A stretch of 64,000 nucleotides of DNA from Ecdyonurus torrentis (GCA_949318235.1 OX439131.1:46797147-46861146); one strand, 5' to 3'; shown: positions 36,486 through 49,635, counted from the first letter of the stretch. Made by a program: numbers and translations. Notes: generated by a model not told the origin, from the letters alone.

Positions 36486-37289
36486 ATTATAGCTAGAATA
36501 ATGTGAATAATTGAAATCTTTATTAATTAAACTATAACCATGTGTATATATGAAGAATTTAATTAAAATCAGTTAACGAATTTTATAAATACAAATCATG
36601 AGGAAAAAAATTGCTTTATTTTGCAAAACAATACTTAAATATTCTATCTCTTCAAAGTACAGACTAGAAATCGAACATACCTAGATTACGATCAACTGTT
36701 ATTATTCCGTTAGACATCATTTTCAAGTCTATTTTCAAGTTTTATTTCAGTTACTACTATTTTAAAATTCTTGAAATCTCACCATCAAAATGGCTATAAA
36801 AATATTGAAATACTTCTATTGACCCAGGCAGTTCATAGCAACATTTTACATGCCCAACAAGCATTGGTCTTGTTAACCTTAAATTAAAACGATGCTAAGA
36901 TTACATTGAGCTAATAAGGGTCTAAAATCTGAAATTCCAAGTCCATAATATTTTTTAATTACTAGATATTACTATATTTTAAAATTATTTACTTTTCTCT
37001 CTGTCCGCAAAGATTGTTCGTGTTTACCATCACTTTTAGCTGTTAGACATTACTGACCCAAAATTTTAAAAGTAATTATTGTGTATACGAAATTCTAATT
37101 CTATGAATGTTCTTTCAATATTTATATGTATATTTTTTTTTGACAAATAGAAAAATTATGCATAACAAAAATGAAAGATAACGTTTTAATAATAATTTAT
37201 ATGATAATAAATTAAGCATCGTATATAGGATGTGATGTTATTTATGTTTTGTGTGTCTTCTAAGAAGGGGTTGATGTGGATGGATATTT

Positions 37290-37385
37290 CGTGTACGTGA
37301 GAGTCTATAGTAGGGAGAGGGAGAGAAAGCACGAAATGGTCAGCGTTAACGATAGCGCGAGCGGCCACTATATAGCTCCCCATAC
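37290..37385. promoter_or_regulatory. GC-richer island with TATA-like motif inside an intron
   Basis: An intronic patch contains GTTAACGATAGCGCGAGCGGCC followed by CACTATATAGCTCC, and a GA-rich stretch that on the minus strand is a pyrimidine tract ending CTATAG, an acceptor-like site. No matching donor was found. It may be an internal promoter for a shorter isoform or chance. Confidence 0.2.
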
Positions 37386-37799
37386 AAAGACCCCCCCTCC
37401 CCTCCCCTCTACCTTACCCATCATAAACATTAATTATAACTCCAAACCCTCCCTAACACTTACGTAATAACTCAAATTCACAGCTTGGGAATGCCAAACA
37501 AAATTTTATCTTTAAGGAAAATATACTCCACGCAGTGAAAGTGTATAAAGGAATGTACATTTTTTCTTTATTCCCCCCCCCCCCCTATAAGTACTAAAAA
37601 ATGATAAACTGTTTATTCGTGTTATTATTTTTTTTATTTTGACCACTTGCCAGATCTAAAAGTTTTCAGATACGTTTATAATTTTTTATGTTTCCTAGTT
37701 ATTAACGTTAATTTTAGTAATTTTTCTAACTAGTTCTGTAAATCATAGGTGAAAAAACATATTTAACTACTCATTTTTTTCCATTACGCTTAAAAATTT

Positions 37800-38088
37800 T
37801 AACTTTTGCAAATTTAAGTATTGTAGAATTAATAGTTTCAAACAAGTTTACAAAATGTTGAAATTCTAGCGATAAAAACGTAAATGACGTCACAAACGTT
37901 AGAATCAAAATGAAATAAACGTAAAATTTAGTTATTGCAAATCTATATTTTATTCATTTGGTCCTAACGCTTGTGACGTCACTTATGTCTTGTTATTTCC
38001 GTGCAAATTTCAACGCTTAGTGACGTCATAATCGTTAATTCTAGAGTATTTTAAGTCATTGCGAAACAGTGTACAAATTTTTTGTTGT
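37800..38088. mobile_element. CRE-carrying foldback element
   Basis: It has AACGTAAATGACGTCACAAA, CGCTTGTGACGTCACTTATG and AGTGACGTCATAATCGTTAA: three full CRE octamers within 290 bp. Confidence 0.6.
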
Positions 38089-39262
38089 AAGAGTGTTTGT
38101 ATTTTAACAAAAACTTTAGAGGCCTCTTCAAACGATGCCATATTTTTAATGTGTAATAAATTTAAAATGACATGCAAATTTTTATAAATTTTAACATGCA
38201 ATTAAATTTATTGCTCCATGTAAATACTGCTACGTTTAAAAAAGTAATTTGTGGTTATATAGCGGAATATCTTATTATAATAACACATAAGATATGACAA
38301 GTATTTACTAGAGACCAGTGAAAGAATTTGACATGAGCACTTAAAGGAGTTGTGGGAAATATTATGAGAAATTCTCTCTATAGTATATATATATATAAAA
38401 TATATATACGCAAAATATTATCCAGTGAAAAGAATTTCTGAGTTGTCATGCTATTTTTTTATATTACATATAAAAAAAAATGAAAGACGTGACATTAAAG
38501 TTTGTGATGCAATAAGGTCTACTTTATGTAATAAATGAGGCAACATTCAATTTTACACGCCAAATGATAGCAATGGAAGATGATTATTCTTTTTTTCTTA
38601 TATTTTATCTTTGAAAGATATCAAGAAAAGTGAGAGAAGGGAAAAGTTTAAGATCTCTGAGCATACAACTTACTTCTTCAAATTTTTATCAAGTAAAAAA
38701 AAATGGAAGATCACAGAAACTTTTTTTTTTTTTGCTACTTTTATACATTTTAAAAAGCTTTACGATGGATATTATTATTTCTTTTGCTTTCAAATTTTTT
38801 ACATTTTAAATACGTTCAAAGTTTATATATTTTTTTCTCTATACATCTCTTATTTTCTTAGTCAAGAATTAATATATTCATAACTTACGTATATTTATAT
38901 TTCAAACATATGAAAATAAACTGTAGATTGAAACTACACTGAAAAATTAGCATTAGAAATCAAATGTAAATAAGACACATCTGTTGAGAAAAAATTAATA
39001 TAGAATATTACACTTCCAGCAAATTTACTCTAACTCTAAAATTGACTTAATTGATGTACTCGTATTTACGTACACATAATAAGATTTGACCAATGCTTGC
39101 TGTAACTTTATCTATTACAATTAACTACCTGCAGATTATGATTGTCTATTTGCACAATTGAAGTTATGATCTGTTTACACGATTAACTATATTATTAAGT
39201 CAATAAATTTGGTAATGAGGAAGACAAAAAGAGAGAGCATTTTCTTTCATCTCCTTAAAAAG

Positions 39263-39482
39263 AGAATCTTTGATACGTGAATTTCATTTTTTTTTAGTTT
39301 ATTTAATATATTTTTATTCATTTTAGAAAATCACGTCACAGTTGATCACTTATGCATGTGGGCATGAGAAAAATTTACTCACCGTGATGTCATTTTATAA
39401 CTTTCAAATAATTACTTAAAAATACTGAATAAACTTCAAAAATTGATATGCATATTAATCGATTCAGGACAATTTTTACATG
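39263..39482. mobile_element. Foldback element, diverged copy
   Basis: TTTGATACGTGAATTTCATT and TAATCGATTCAGGACAATTT mark the ends; AAATCACGTCACAG and CCGTGATGTCATTT are the eroded inner sites of the copy at 34.9 kb. Confidence 0.45.
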
Positions 39483-40749
39483 TTTTTTTCTCACTTTTTC
39501 TTTTCTACTCTTTATCAATGTACTCAATCAAATTTTATGAATAATGAAATATACTGTGTGAGCATGACTATGTACAAATTACAAATATTTAAACATTATC
39601 TTGTTAATGAGAAATTTCTAAGTTACTATATTGTAGAATGAAATACTGATTCAATTTCTTGTATAGGACATTTAATTTACAATACTTCACATTCATGCAT
39701 TTTTTTATGTAAATATATCAATATTTAGTAGAGATTTACTATAATTTTGAATTTACTTTGAAATTTAAAAAAAAAATATTGAACTGATATATCAATCAAT
39801 TTTTGTAAAGTTTTCAACGTAATGTAATAACAATAATAATTTAAAATTTTCTTCAAACTCAATTTAAAATAATTTATGTCTTTCAAGTATAAAGTAGAGA
39901 ACTGTTTTATTTTATTATAATGACATTGTTTTAAAAGAGATTTTGGTAGCATATGGTACTAGACGTCATTATGGTAAATGTAATTATTAACTTTGCGATG
40001 AACAATAGCTAATTATGTCACAAATTGAAATGGAATGTTTCTTCGCACGCACACTAATATTATAAGCATTTTCTCTTAAACTTTATTAAACTATAATGAC
40101 ATCTACTACACGGAAAAAACTTATGTCTTATATTAGATAATTTTTCAAGTTTAAGTTCTTTAGTATTACAATAAAAAATTACTTGGCTAACAGTATTATA
40201 CTTTTTGTACAATCTTGCGCGTTGGAGCCATCTTTGATGTAAGAAGTACGTTGTATAGATAAACAACGTTTTCTCCCGTATACTTCAAAATAAAATAAAG
40301 ATGTTGGAAAAACTACATATTTACTTTGAATGCACGGTTCATTAGGGCCTTGAAAACTATAGAGAGAGCTTACTGCATTTTTTTCCCCAATAAGAATATA
40401 TTTTTGTGTTTTAATCTAATATTTTTATGAACTACTCGGCAAAACAAATGAAACAGTTTCCTAGTTTTATATATTATTAGAACTTAGGCACAATTTATTT
40501 TGTTTTTGAGTTTTTTCTTTTGAAAGTAATATTGTTAGTCAGTTGTTATCAAAAAAATTTATATACTTGCTTAATTTTATTTATAATGATAAAAAATAAA
40601 TCTCTGTTGCTGCTTCAATGTTAAGTACATAATATAAGTAAAACTGCAATGTTTATTCGCATATTAGTCAATTAAAGAAAACTTAATATAATATATATGG
40701 ATCCTATCATAGTAATAATAAACTTTATTTATTTAAACACTAAAGTGAA

Positions 40750-41000
40750 CACTGAAAAAATTACGTAATTTATGCTGCTTTAATATTCAAAATTTTCTTA
40801 TTTTAAAATAACATCTTAGTATATGATGCCGTACAGTACAACATATTAGTAATGCTGTAAAGCTTATTTATTAAAAAAATTGTAAATTAAAATATGGTAA
40901 AAAATCTTTAAATGTAAGAGTTACATAGAAACTTTTCTGTTGCGTCAAACGAGACTTTAATTGAACCAGCATAAATTACTTAGCAACTCTTATTCGTGTA
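40750..41000. mobile_element. TA-rich MITE, decayed copy
   Basis: ACACTGAAAAAATTACGTAA and TTTATGCTGC mark the left end. The right end (ACCAGCATAAATTACTTAGC ... CGTGTA) is diverged. Confidence 0.4.
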
Positions 41001-41121
41001 CTGGTTGTTAGTTATAAAGTGACAATTTTTATACATATATAACGATATTTGTGTTACTTTATACCAAACAGACAGTACATGAATAAAAACATGCACTTTA
41101 AATATAAAATATATAACTTAC

Positions 41122-41165
41122 CCATTGGCACGTCCCCCACTTTCTCCTCCGCTTCCAGCACCATT
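41122..41165 (-). CDS. unc-13: unc-13 exon, glycine-rich linker
   Basis: This 44-nt exon has acceptor TTCCACAG and donor AATGG|GTAAGT. It enters in phase 0 and leaves in phase 2. It codes for NGAGSGGESGGRAN and two bases of a glycine codon (residues 1726-1740). It is a flexible Gly/Ser linker before the conserved SMPDIR block, at the place where vertebrate Munc13-1 has a short glycine-rich stretch (GGPGGG) before its IIIDSMPDIR. Its phases fit both neighbours, which is the main support. Confidence 0.8.
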
Positions 41166-43808
41166 CTGTGGAATAACACATAAAAATATGTTAAATTTGG
41201 GACTTTACAAAGACGTTGAAAACTGTAATTAGGAGTCAAGCACGCCAATAATGCAAGTGGGTATGGACAACAATCAACAAGCATGTTGGAGATAAAAATG
41301 TAATAATTATTAATAATAATAATGTAGATTGGATATTTGTAACAAAAAGAGAGAAAAATATTTTTCAGGCTTCAGCTTATCTGTCCGTCAGTCATGTCGT
41401 ATTTCAGCTCCACTAATTTTATAAATAAATAATTTATATTTTATGCAGATTTCATTATGCAGATTTCATTATGCAGATTTCATTATGCAGATTTCTTATA
41501 TTTATATACAGGATATGCAACATATAACAATGTCTGTCTTTTGTACTGATATGTAGTTTGTATTTATATGGAAAGAATTGTTAAATACAATCTTATTTGT
41601 AAGTGTACTCGTAGTGAAGAGTTTATGAAAAGAAAAAAAAATGGCACAGTGCCTAAAAAAAGTATCATAAAAATTATAAAGAAGGTTGTTTTATTTACGC
41701 ATTAATATTTATTGAAATTTTTTATTTTTTAGGTGACCAACTTGGAACTTAAGGCACCATCAATCAAATAAAAAACCTTATTTTTAAAACGATTCTTTCT
41801 TAATTATATATGTTTAGCAGAAAAAGATGGTAAAAATGCTTTTTTTTGAATACATAAATATTAAACTGACATAATAATTGACACTCAAGTTGAAGTTTGT
41901 TTATAAGCATGTTATTTTCAAAGTGAAATAACATATTAAATATCATATTCTCTTTGGAAGTGGTTGGTATAAATTATTTTGCTCTATTATTCCTATACCC
42001 AGTTTTAAATGTCCAACCCCGAAAAAGTTTTATCTTTTCTTTGTGGGAATTTTATATTTCGTCACTATTCAGCCGGCCACATACTACCTTTATTTGTAAT
42101 TATTATGTTTACAACCTTTTATAAAAAAATTGGACTCTTAAAATAACATAATCTGTTATGTATTTTTTTGTTACATAAAATAACCATGCAATAGGTATCA
42201 CCTAGCACAACAATAACGGTTGCATAATTTTTAATTTTACTGTGTTTACTTTTTTAAGACGCAAAATTTTTAGAAAGAAGCATTAAAAACAAATAAAGAA
42301 TATTACGTGCATTGTATGATTTGTTTTGTTCATTAGAATAAATTTTTTTACAAAGCACGTAAAATTTCATATAACATTCAATACGTAAAAAAATTATAGC
42401 TACAATGTAGTGATTTGGAATTGGTTATGTTATATTTGTTTTGTTAAATAAGCATATTAATACATAATTACAAAACAACATAACATATAAATTATGAAGT
42501 TTTACAATACCCAGATAATATCAACCTGTTTTGTTGAAAACAGTCAAACATAAATGGAGAAGATTATTTCTCCAATTAGTGGAAATATCAGTAAAACACA
42601 CGATACAAATATGATTGTTTTTTGCTATCTCATATATTGTTATTTTTAGTTTTAATTATTTTTACAATAAATTGTTTTACTAACAAAAACATGACTAAAT
42701 TATTAATTTATAAAATCACCTTATTTTGAGCGTTATAAATATGCGGTTTATATGTAGGTTTATTATTGACAACAAGGACAACTATTGTATGTGCCCCTTT
42801 TTGCACTAGTAACTTGATCTATCTTTATACATATATATACACTAAGTTTATATATGTATAAATGTAATTATATTCTTCTTGTTGCTTTATTTTATAATAA
42901 ATGTTTTATTTCATATAAAAGCATTTGATATTATTTTTCATGTAATAATACCTTTTGAAGGATTGGTTATCGATTTATATAATAAGTTATCGAAATTTTT
43001 TGATTATTTTAAAATTACTTATTTTAAATTATCGTGTTTTGATGTTATGGCGTATTTATGTAAATTGTTTATATTAAATACTGACAGTGCTGTGTTAATG
43101 ACGATGCCTTATAATTATGCCATAAATTATATACAGCAAGATTGCAAAATATATATATTTTTTAACTTACTGAATTTTATAGACCCCTTTTAATGTATTT
43201 TTATGTTACAAAAATTAAATATTATTTTAAATTTGGTAAAACCAATTTTTTTATAATTCATAGATGCAAAGATATTGGGGTAAATTTTTTAATTTAAGGC
43301 ATAAAATAAGGTTAAAAACATGTAAATTTGATTTTTTTTACTGTATGTTTTCCTTAATCTAATACTGAAAACTAAATCTTAAGTGTATAGGTCAAGAAGT
43401 CAATTGTGTCTCGTGCAGTCGATATGTGAAATAGCAGTAACATAGAAATCATGTAAATAAAGAATGCTGCATGCGCAAAAACTCAACAAGAAACGTGATT
43501 TATAAATGAATAAATGGTTTATTATATTTTAATAGTCAAAAAGTTTTATAAGAAAGCTTTAAAAATAAAATAATTATAATTGTCAATCCAAATGAAGAAA
43601 GACATGTATATTTTTTTATTATGATTTAAAAAATTCACGTAGCATTCTTAGTTAGAAAGATGAAAGAATGTGTAATAAAGAAGATATTTAAAGCCATGCT
43701 TGGTGACAAATATTAAAGGAGCCATAGTTGCAAACAGTGATTTTGTTGTACTCCCCCCTGTACTAAGATCAGTGACCTAGGGCTCCTTGAGGTGTTATGG
43801 TGACTCAC
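41166..43808 (-). other. unc-13: unc-13 intron, 2.6 kb
   Basis: AT-rich intron from GTGAGT to CCACAG. It holds a 14-bp tandem repeat near 41441-41495 and otherwise AT-rich unique-looking DNA. Open frames in it, such as the one over 42879-43193, have no coding signature. Confidence 0.75.
41441..41495. repeat. 14-bp tandem repeat
   Basis: The unit TTATGCAGATTTCA is repeated almost four times without change. Confidence 0.9.
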
Positions 43809-43832
43809 CACTTCTGGTTTCGGTGTTTCACT
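43809..43832 (-). CDS. unc-13: unc-13 micro-exon of 24 nt (SETPKPEV)
   Basis: This exon has acceptor ACTTTCAG and donor GAAGTG|GTGAGT, phase 0 on both sides. It sits only 110 nt downstream of the giant exon and adds residues 1718-1725 (SETPKPEV). It joins the calmodulin-binding-like helix to the glycine-rich stretch in the next exon. Skipping it would keep the frame, so it may be a cassette exon. Confidence 0.75.
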
Positions 43833-43942
43833 CTGAAAGTCAAAGAGATATTGGAGTCTACAAAAAATCTTTGAGTGTAAGAAAAGATAATGTCAGATGT
43901 GGAATATTGTTATAAATTACTATTCTGAGTATTTATTCTTAC
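43833..43942 (-). other. unc-13: Short unc-13 intron (110 nt)
   Basis: This 110-nt intron, GTAAGA to TTTCAG, separates the giant exon and the first micro-exon. It is the only short intron in the gene here. Confidence 0.75.
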
Positions 43943-46900
43943 CGCAGTGCTTGAAGCGCTTGCTGCACTAGCAGCTTCTTGTATCTTTTCCTCCGCTTTT
44001 CTTTCTTTCAGAGCTTTCAATAATTTCCATTTGCTTCCTTCTGGACCACCTTTTCCAGATTCATCGACGCTATCCGTTCTTAGTCTACTGAAGCCTGACA
44101 TATTTGTTGCTGTGCTATCCGCTCTTTCTCTTCCAACTGTATTTGTTCCTTGAACTGAATTAGCTTGAGATAAAGAAACATCTCCTGCTTCACTCGGTGC
44201 TACACTAATAGTTTCATCTCTACTGACTGAATCAAGAGGCCTTTTTAGTGTACTGGCATTTGAACTTCTTCTTGACATAGAGGGAAGTTCTTCCTCTCCC
44301 CGGTCAGAATAATCATCACCTGAATCTTGTTGTGGACTATCAGGACCACTTGTTGTACCTGAAGAGTCATCTCTTCTATCGTCCTCATCTTCTTCAAGGT
44401 ATGATACTGTACTAGGTCGTCTTTCCCCTCCTCTTTCAGACATAAATGCAGATTCAGAACTAAATTCACTTCCAGATTCAGAGTGTTGGTTGGGTGGTTT
44501 AGAGGGTTGACTAACGTTGTTTTGTTGGAAATTATGTAATAAAGGTGCTCCTTGTCCTGTCAATATATCACTACCACCGGAGAAAAAGGCAGATTCAGCT
44601 GATAAAACGCTCGTATTCACTTCATCATCACCATCCAAAGAAGTGTCACTCCTTCTAGAAGAATCTCGCATTTTGATTCGTCGCTCATCATTGTTACCAG
44701 TCTTAAGCCTTAGTTCCTGTAGAACAAAGGACATTTTTTCTTTTACATGGTCATCTGGCTCTAAAGATTGTTGATCTCGTGAAGCCATTTCTTCTTCACC
44801 TTGTCTTTCAAGTTCCTCTAGCTTACGTAACTCATAACAGTACCACTCATCTTCACTGTCAATACTTTCTTCGGTACTTTGACGGCGCGAAGAAACACGT
44901 GATGTGCTGCGATAGGAATGCATGCTTCTATTGTCCTCATCTTCTAAGGAACCTCGTAAGTTTGGAATTTCCAAACTTGCTTGGTGTCTCATAGTCATGC
45001 CGTATCTATTACCATGCCTTGGCATTGTTTGAAAAACATTATTTACATTTGGTTCCACAGTTGGAAATACTGTTCCATTATGACAAATTTGATTATTTTC
45101 TACTTGATGATATACATCGTTTTGGTTGGTTTCAGTATTTCGGTTGTTCGGCTTATTATCAAAGCTTTGAACTGGATTAATATTATTAACCGGAGACTCT
45201 GTGTGCTGAATTTGAAGAGTTGGTGCTGGCATAGATGGTTCAGCTGGTCTAGTATCAGGAATGGAATCTACTACATTTTGTAAAGGTGCAGCTTCGTTCT
45301 TTTCTTCTTTACCTTCCTGTCCACCACCAGATGATACTTCATCTCCCGATCCTCCAGACGGCGCAGGTGTTGATAACGCCCAGTTAGAATCTTCTCCAGA
45401 GCCAGTCTCTTCAGCTGACTGAGAAGCAGAAGAATGACGTTGCCTATATTTTCCTAATGCACGAGAAACTGCAAATTCTCTTGATGCAACAGTAATAGCT
45501 ACAGGAGGAATTGGAATGCTTTCTTTACTTTCAGTATCCTCTACTGATCCTCTTTTAATATCACCAACTGTTGCAAAAAGATCCCTAGTCATTTGTTCGT
45601 CTGGTAGTTCTGTAAACTTTTCAGTGTCACTTTCCTGACGATTCTCAGTATCAGAGCTTCCATATGGCTGCTTATTTTGTTGCTGAATCAACGCTTGATT
45701 TTGTTGCGCTCTTCTAGATCGATATGACACTCGAGCGAATAAAGGCTCTGCCGTAGACGCTTCAGAAAACACACTTCCTTCCTCACTTTCTTGATCAGAA
45801 GTAACTGAACTTGCTCGGCTGACACGTCCTCCCCATTCAGATTCTGATTGCTCTCCGTCTGAGAAAGAATAGGACTTTGGTTGCCCTCGCCTTTTAGCTT
45901 TCTGTAATATGCCAGACATTGTTGAAACCAACTGGTTTTTTCTCTTTTTTCTGGGTAATGTTGAAGTCCCTGGTGCTGATGGTGGACCAGATGGAGGAAC
46001 ATTATTCGCGTTTTGTGGCATTAAATCTTCTCTTCTTACTCCTGCAGGAAGAGAATGTGATCTATGGCGTTTCATACTCAAATGCAAATCAGGCAACCAG
46101 TTACTAACAGAACTCATTGCGGATTTCAATGCCGCTCGTTTTGATTTTTTGCTGCTTCTTACATCTGAACTACTTTCAGGACCTTTGATGTCAGAAGCAA
46201 TTGATATGTATCCTGACTGTGATACAATTACGCCACTTGAATCATAATATTGCGGAGCTAGCATCGGATCAACCGAGTGCTGCTGTTGTTGAGCCATATA
46301 TCGATGTTCACTACTTGTTGTTGCATTATGAGGTGAATGTTTTTTTCTGAGATCAAGCTCTAGGTATGGACGGTCTGTTCTTTGCGACCAATTGTAGTCT
46401 CTTGGGTATCCTTCTTCCTGTAAACTCATTTGTTGCTGTTGATTCGATTGGGGTATTTGGCTTGGTGGAAGTTGTTGGGGTTGTGGAGGAAACCGTCTTT
46501 GATCTGCATAATGACTTGAATTGTAGTGAGAATCTCTTTGTGACGAGGAGCTATTATTGTGATTTGAATCATTATGGAGAATTGAACTTGCTACACTTTC
46601 ACCTGGACTAGGTGTTAGATGTAATCTACCTGATTTATGTATAGTTTGCTGTGTAGGTGCAACTGACGAAACGACGTAATCATATCTTGGTGTAACATTT
46701 GTGGGGTAGTATGATAGAGCATCTGTTATATTTCCAGTTGGAAACATTGTGCGATGCATGGCATTTCTATAACTATCAAGACTTGAAACTGAACACCCTG
46801 GAATTATTCTAGGCGCAGAAAGAGGACTTGGAGGTGTTTGAACTGGTAGTGCTCCAGCTGTGTGTGCAGTTATATCAGGTTCTGGCAAGCGTGGCATTTG

Positions 46901-49093
46901 CTGGGAATTTGTTATGTACGAAGAGTAGGAGGAAGCAGTACTAGACATTACAACACTAGATGTTCCACTTGTATATACTGGAGTGTATGATTGTTGTGAA
47001 CCAGCGACAGAATAAATTGATGTGTTTTGATGCTTCTCTCCCCGTAAAAGATATTCCCCATATGGAGATGCTGTTAGTACTCGTCTTTTACTTGGGCTGT
47101 CCGTTCCAATCTCAGACATGGGCAAATAATTATTTCCAGTAAGTGAAATCGAGCTACTATTTGGATTTGGTGATGATCTTCCATGACTTGAAAGCAAAGG
47201 CGATTTTGCAGGACTAAGATTGTGAAAGTGACTTAGCTGACTGGTATTATGTGACCCCTCAAGTACTGAGCTGTGGTAAACGGGAGCACGAGGAGAAAGT
47301 CTTCCAATAGGAGCATCGCCAAGAGGTGTTCTACTTTTACTCGGCGAGCAAGGGGATTTCTCTAAACTAGACCATCCACTCATTGATGATAGTCCTGAGT
47401 CAGATTTAGCGGTTCCTGAAGGACCAACTAAACCTAATCGTGATGCTGCAGATTCAGGTTTGGTGGAAAATTGATGTTTTGGTGATAAACGTGGTGACTT
47501 TGGTGAGCGCGGCGACCGTGGACTTAATGTCTCTCGCTGATCCCTCGGTGTTGAAAGTGTGTTAATAATTGACATAGATGCGAGGGATAGCGTTGGACTT
47601 GATCTGAGAGCAAACTGTTCATGACTATCACGAGGAGCGGGAGGTGGAGGGGGGGATGATGGACTTTGAGGCTCTTTTTGAGTATTTCCTCCATCATCTG
47701 GAGTTCTAGATCTTGGAGAGCTGACATAACCATCTTGCCGAATTCTAAGTCCAGTGTTTGAAGTAGTAACACCTGGTTCTAAGTTTTCATCAAGGATGTT
47801 ACTTGAGGTAGTATACAGTGTTGGAGATGTACATGTTATTGATCTGTAAGGAGCAGCTAACAAGTTACTTAAACCTCGTCCTGGTGATCCTAAAACTGCA
47901 GCAACTTCTGCATCTGTTGCTCCACTATCAGTTGAAAGTCTAGAATTAGGCCGCGATTTAATTCCTTGGCTTCCATAACTCCAGCTATCAAGTTCAGAAG
48001 CTACGTAAAGTTGTCGAAGTGTTTGATCGACAACACTGTCAGATGTTTTACTTCTGATAGCTTCCATAGAAAGTTCAGCTGCACTTAAGTTGACAGTAGC
48101 TTTATCAGTAGATATTGATGGAGAGGAACTTTCTTGTAATTTATTTTGCAGCTCTCTTAAAGTTGCAGAGTCTTTTTGTAATTTAAGTGTTAGTCTGTCT
48201 AGCTCACTTAATTTTGCTAATGCTAATTGATCAATTGCGCTTAATTGTGTTAATTGTGCTAAATCTTGTTCACTTACACAAGGAGAATTACCCCGATAAT
48301 CTTTATAGTCTAGAGCACTGAATATTTCCTGTGATTCATCCCCTCTTCTAGCAGGCATGACGTCTTCTTCATCTTCTTCGCGACCTTCACCTTCCTCAAC
48401 CCGTGGTGTAGGTAGAGGAGACGTAGAAGATATTTCACTTGCAATTTCAGTACCTTGAACAACAACTGTGGTGCTAGTATCTTCTCCACCTGGTTCTTCA
48501 GCTTCCCATATCATTCCTAAGGGTTGCTCAGTTACTGTTATAGTAACACGAGTTTCGGATAAATCTTCTCTGTGTGCTGTGTTTAAACTACGGTAAAATG
48601 CTTCATCAGGATTACTATATATAGGATCAACAGTCTCACCTGTTGGTATAACATTTAATGGTCCTGATAGTAATTGCCTTAAGTCAAGAGATTCAGCTAC
48701 CGAACAAGGTGTTGAAGACTCAACTCCTTCAGGTAAAGAGGCTGCTACATCAACTCCAACTTCTTGAGGTGGTGCAATTTCTGAATTACAAGTTATTTGA
48801 GGCAATGTTACATCATCTGTGGAAGCACTTGTAGTGTAAAATTCTAATAGTTGTGCAATAACTGTTTGCTGCTCAAAAAGTAACCCTTCCAATTTTTCCA
48901 GTCGTTCCCACATCCTCAAGTATTCTTGCGATAGTAAGTCGAGAGCTCTCCAAGCATACCGTAGTTCAGTCTCAAGAATATTTAGCCTTGTGCCCAAACG
49001 TTCCATGCAATCACCAAGTACAGTATCTACGTCGCTTCCACCTCCACTCGGAGAAACCGTGGAGATATCCACATTACTTAAAGTTGAATCCAT
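43943..49093 (-). CDS. unc-13: UNC-13 (Munc13) homologue, giant first coding exon
   Basis: This single open exon codes for residues 1-1717 of an UNC-13 family protein, the presynaptic factor that primes vesicles by acting on syntaxin and SNARE assembly. The assignment rests on in-phase splicing to downstream exons that carry the family's C1 domain. The start ATG (MDSTLSNVD) is the first in-frame methionine. Residues about 27-78 form a predicted coiled coil (GTRLNILETELRYAWRALDL and onward). The rest looks disordered: poly-Pro near 480-486, SP-repeats near 520-542, Q-rich 868-888, basic clusters near 985, 1011 and 1048, and acidic tracts near 1566. No C2A domain is visible. The exon ends in a basic amphipathic helix, SKWKLLKALKERKAEEK, with Trp1689, like the calmodulin-binding segment of long UNC-13 isoforms. 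The donor is ACTGCG|GTAAGA (phase 0). A 5.15-kb exon is odd in a gene whose other exons are 220 nt or less. Confidence 0.9.
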
Positions 49094-49410
49094 TTTTTTA
49101 TATGCTATACGTACAATATGAATTACAATTCAAAAAGACAGATATAAATATTTGAAATATTGACTTCAACAGTAGATATTTACATATAACTATATTACAT
49201 ATTATATTATGTGGATGATATGAGTATTCTATATATTTTATATACATTGATTTGTTTCATGTAATTAATTGCAAGTTTAGTGCTTGCATGGTGATTGCAA
49301 TGTAAGCTGTTGGGCATTGGCGTTCCATTGCGTCTTGTCACATTTTGTGAATTGCAAAAATTCTTATTGTTGAAAAGACTCTTTGTGATTCTTGAAGAAC
49401 ATTGAAGTGC
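49094..49410 (-). other. unc-13: Probable 5' UTR part of the giant exon
   Basis: On the minus strand a strong acceptor (TGTTTTTTTTACAG) ends at 49411. From there to the ATG at 49093 the sequence is less AT-rich than the surrounding intron but is closed by stops in the coding frame. It contains short upstream ORFs, one starting CAATGTTCTTC. I read it as a spliced 5' UTR joined to the giant coding exon. A competing reading uses a weaker acceptor (GTACGTATAG) at 49105, only 11 nt before the ATG. Confidence 0.45.
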
Positions 49411-49552
49411 CTGTAAAAAAAACATGCAGCAAAACTAAGTATTTTATGCATTTAAATTTTGGTGTTTGCAATTCAAGTCCAAAAATTTATTTCGTAACTT
49501 AGTAAAAAGCTTGTGTAAAAAGGCTATATTTATAAAATACCGCAAGTGCGTG

Positions 49553-49556
49553 CATA

Positions 49557-49635
<79 letters not shown>

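Larger units (their letters stand above)
32815..41121 (-). other. unc-13: unc-13 intron, 8.3 kb
   Basis: The intron holds copies of the TA-rich MITE (33009-33229, 40750-41000), a TACACGA-ended element (34565-34805), foldbacks (34880-35145, 39263-39480), CRE-type elements (36370-36480, 37800-38085), the TTCA array and a small GC island near 37.3 kb. I found no exon in it. Confidence 0.75.

Noticed and set aside
36680..36705. Candidate 15-nt exon before a GTATGT donor on the minus strand
   Set aside because: It introduces a stop codon in the phase required by the neighbouring exons.
41441..41495. Possible CRISPR-like short repeat array
   Set aside because: The 14-bp units are in direct contact without spacers, in an animal intron. 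It is a simple tandem repeat.
42879..43193. A 104-codon plus-strand open frame in an unc-13 intron
   Set aside because: AT-driven composition, no motif, and it lies antisense in the intron.
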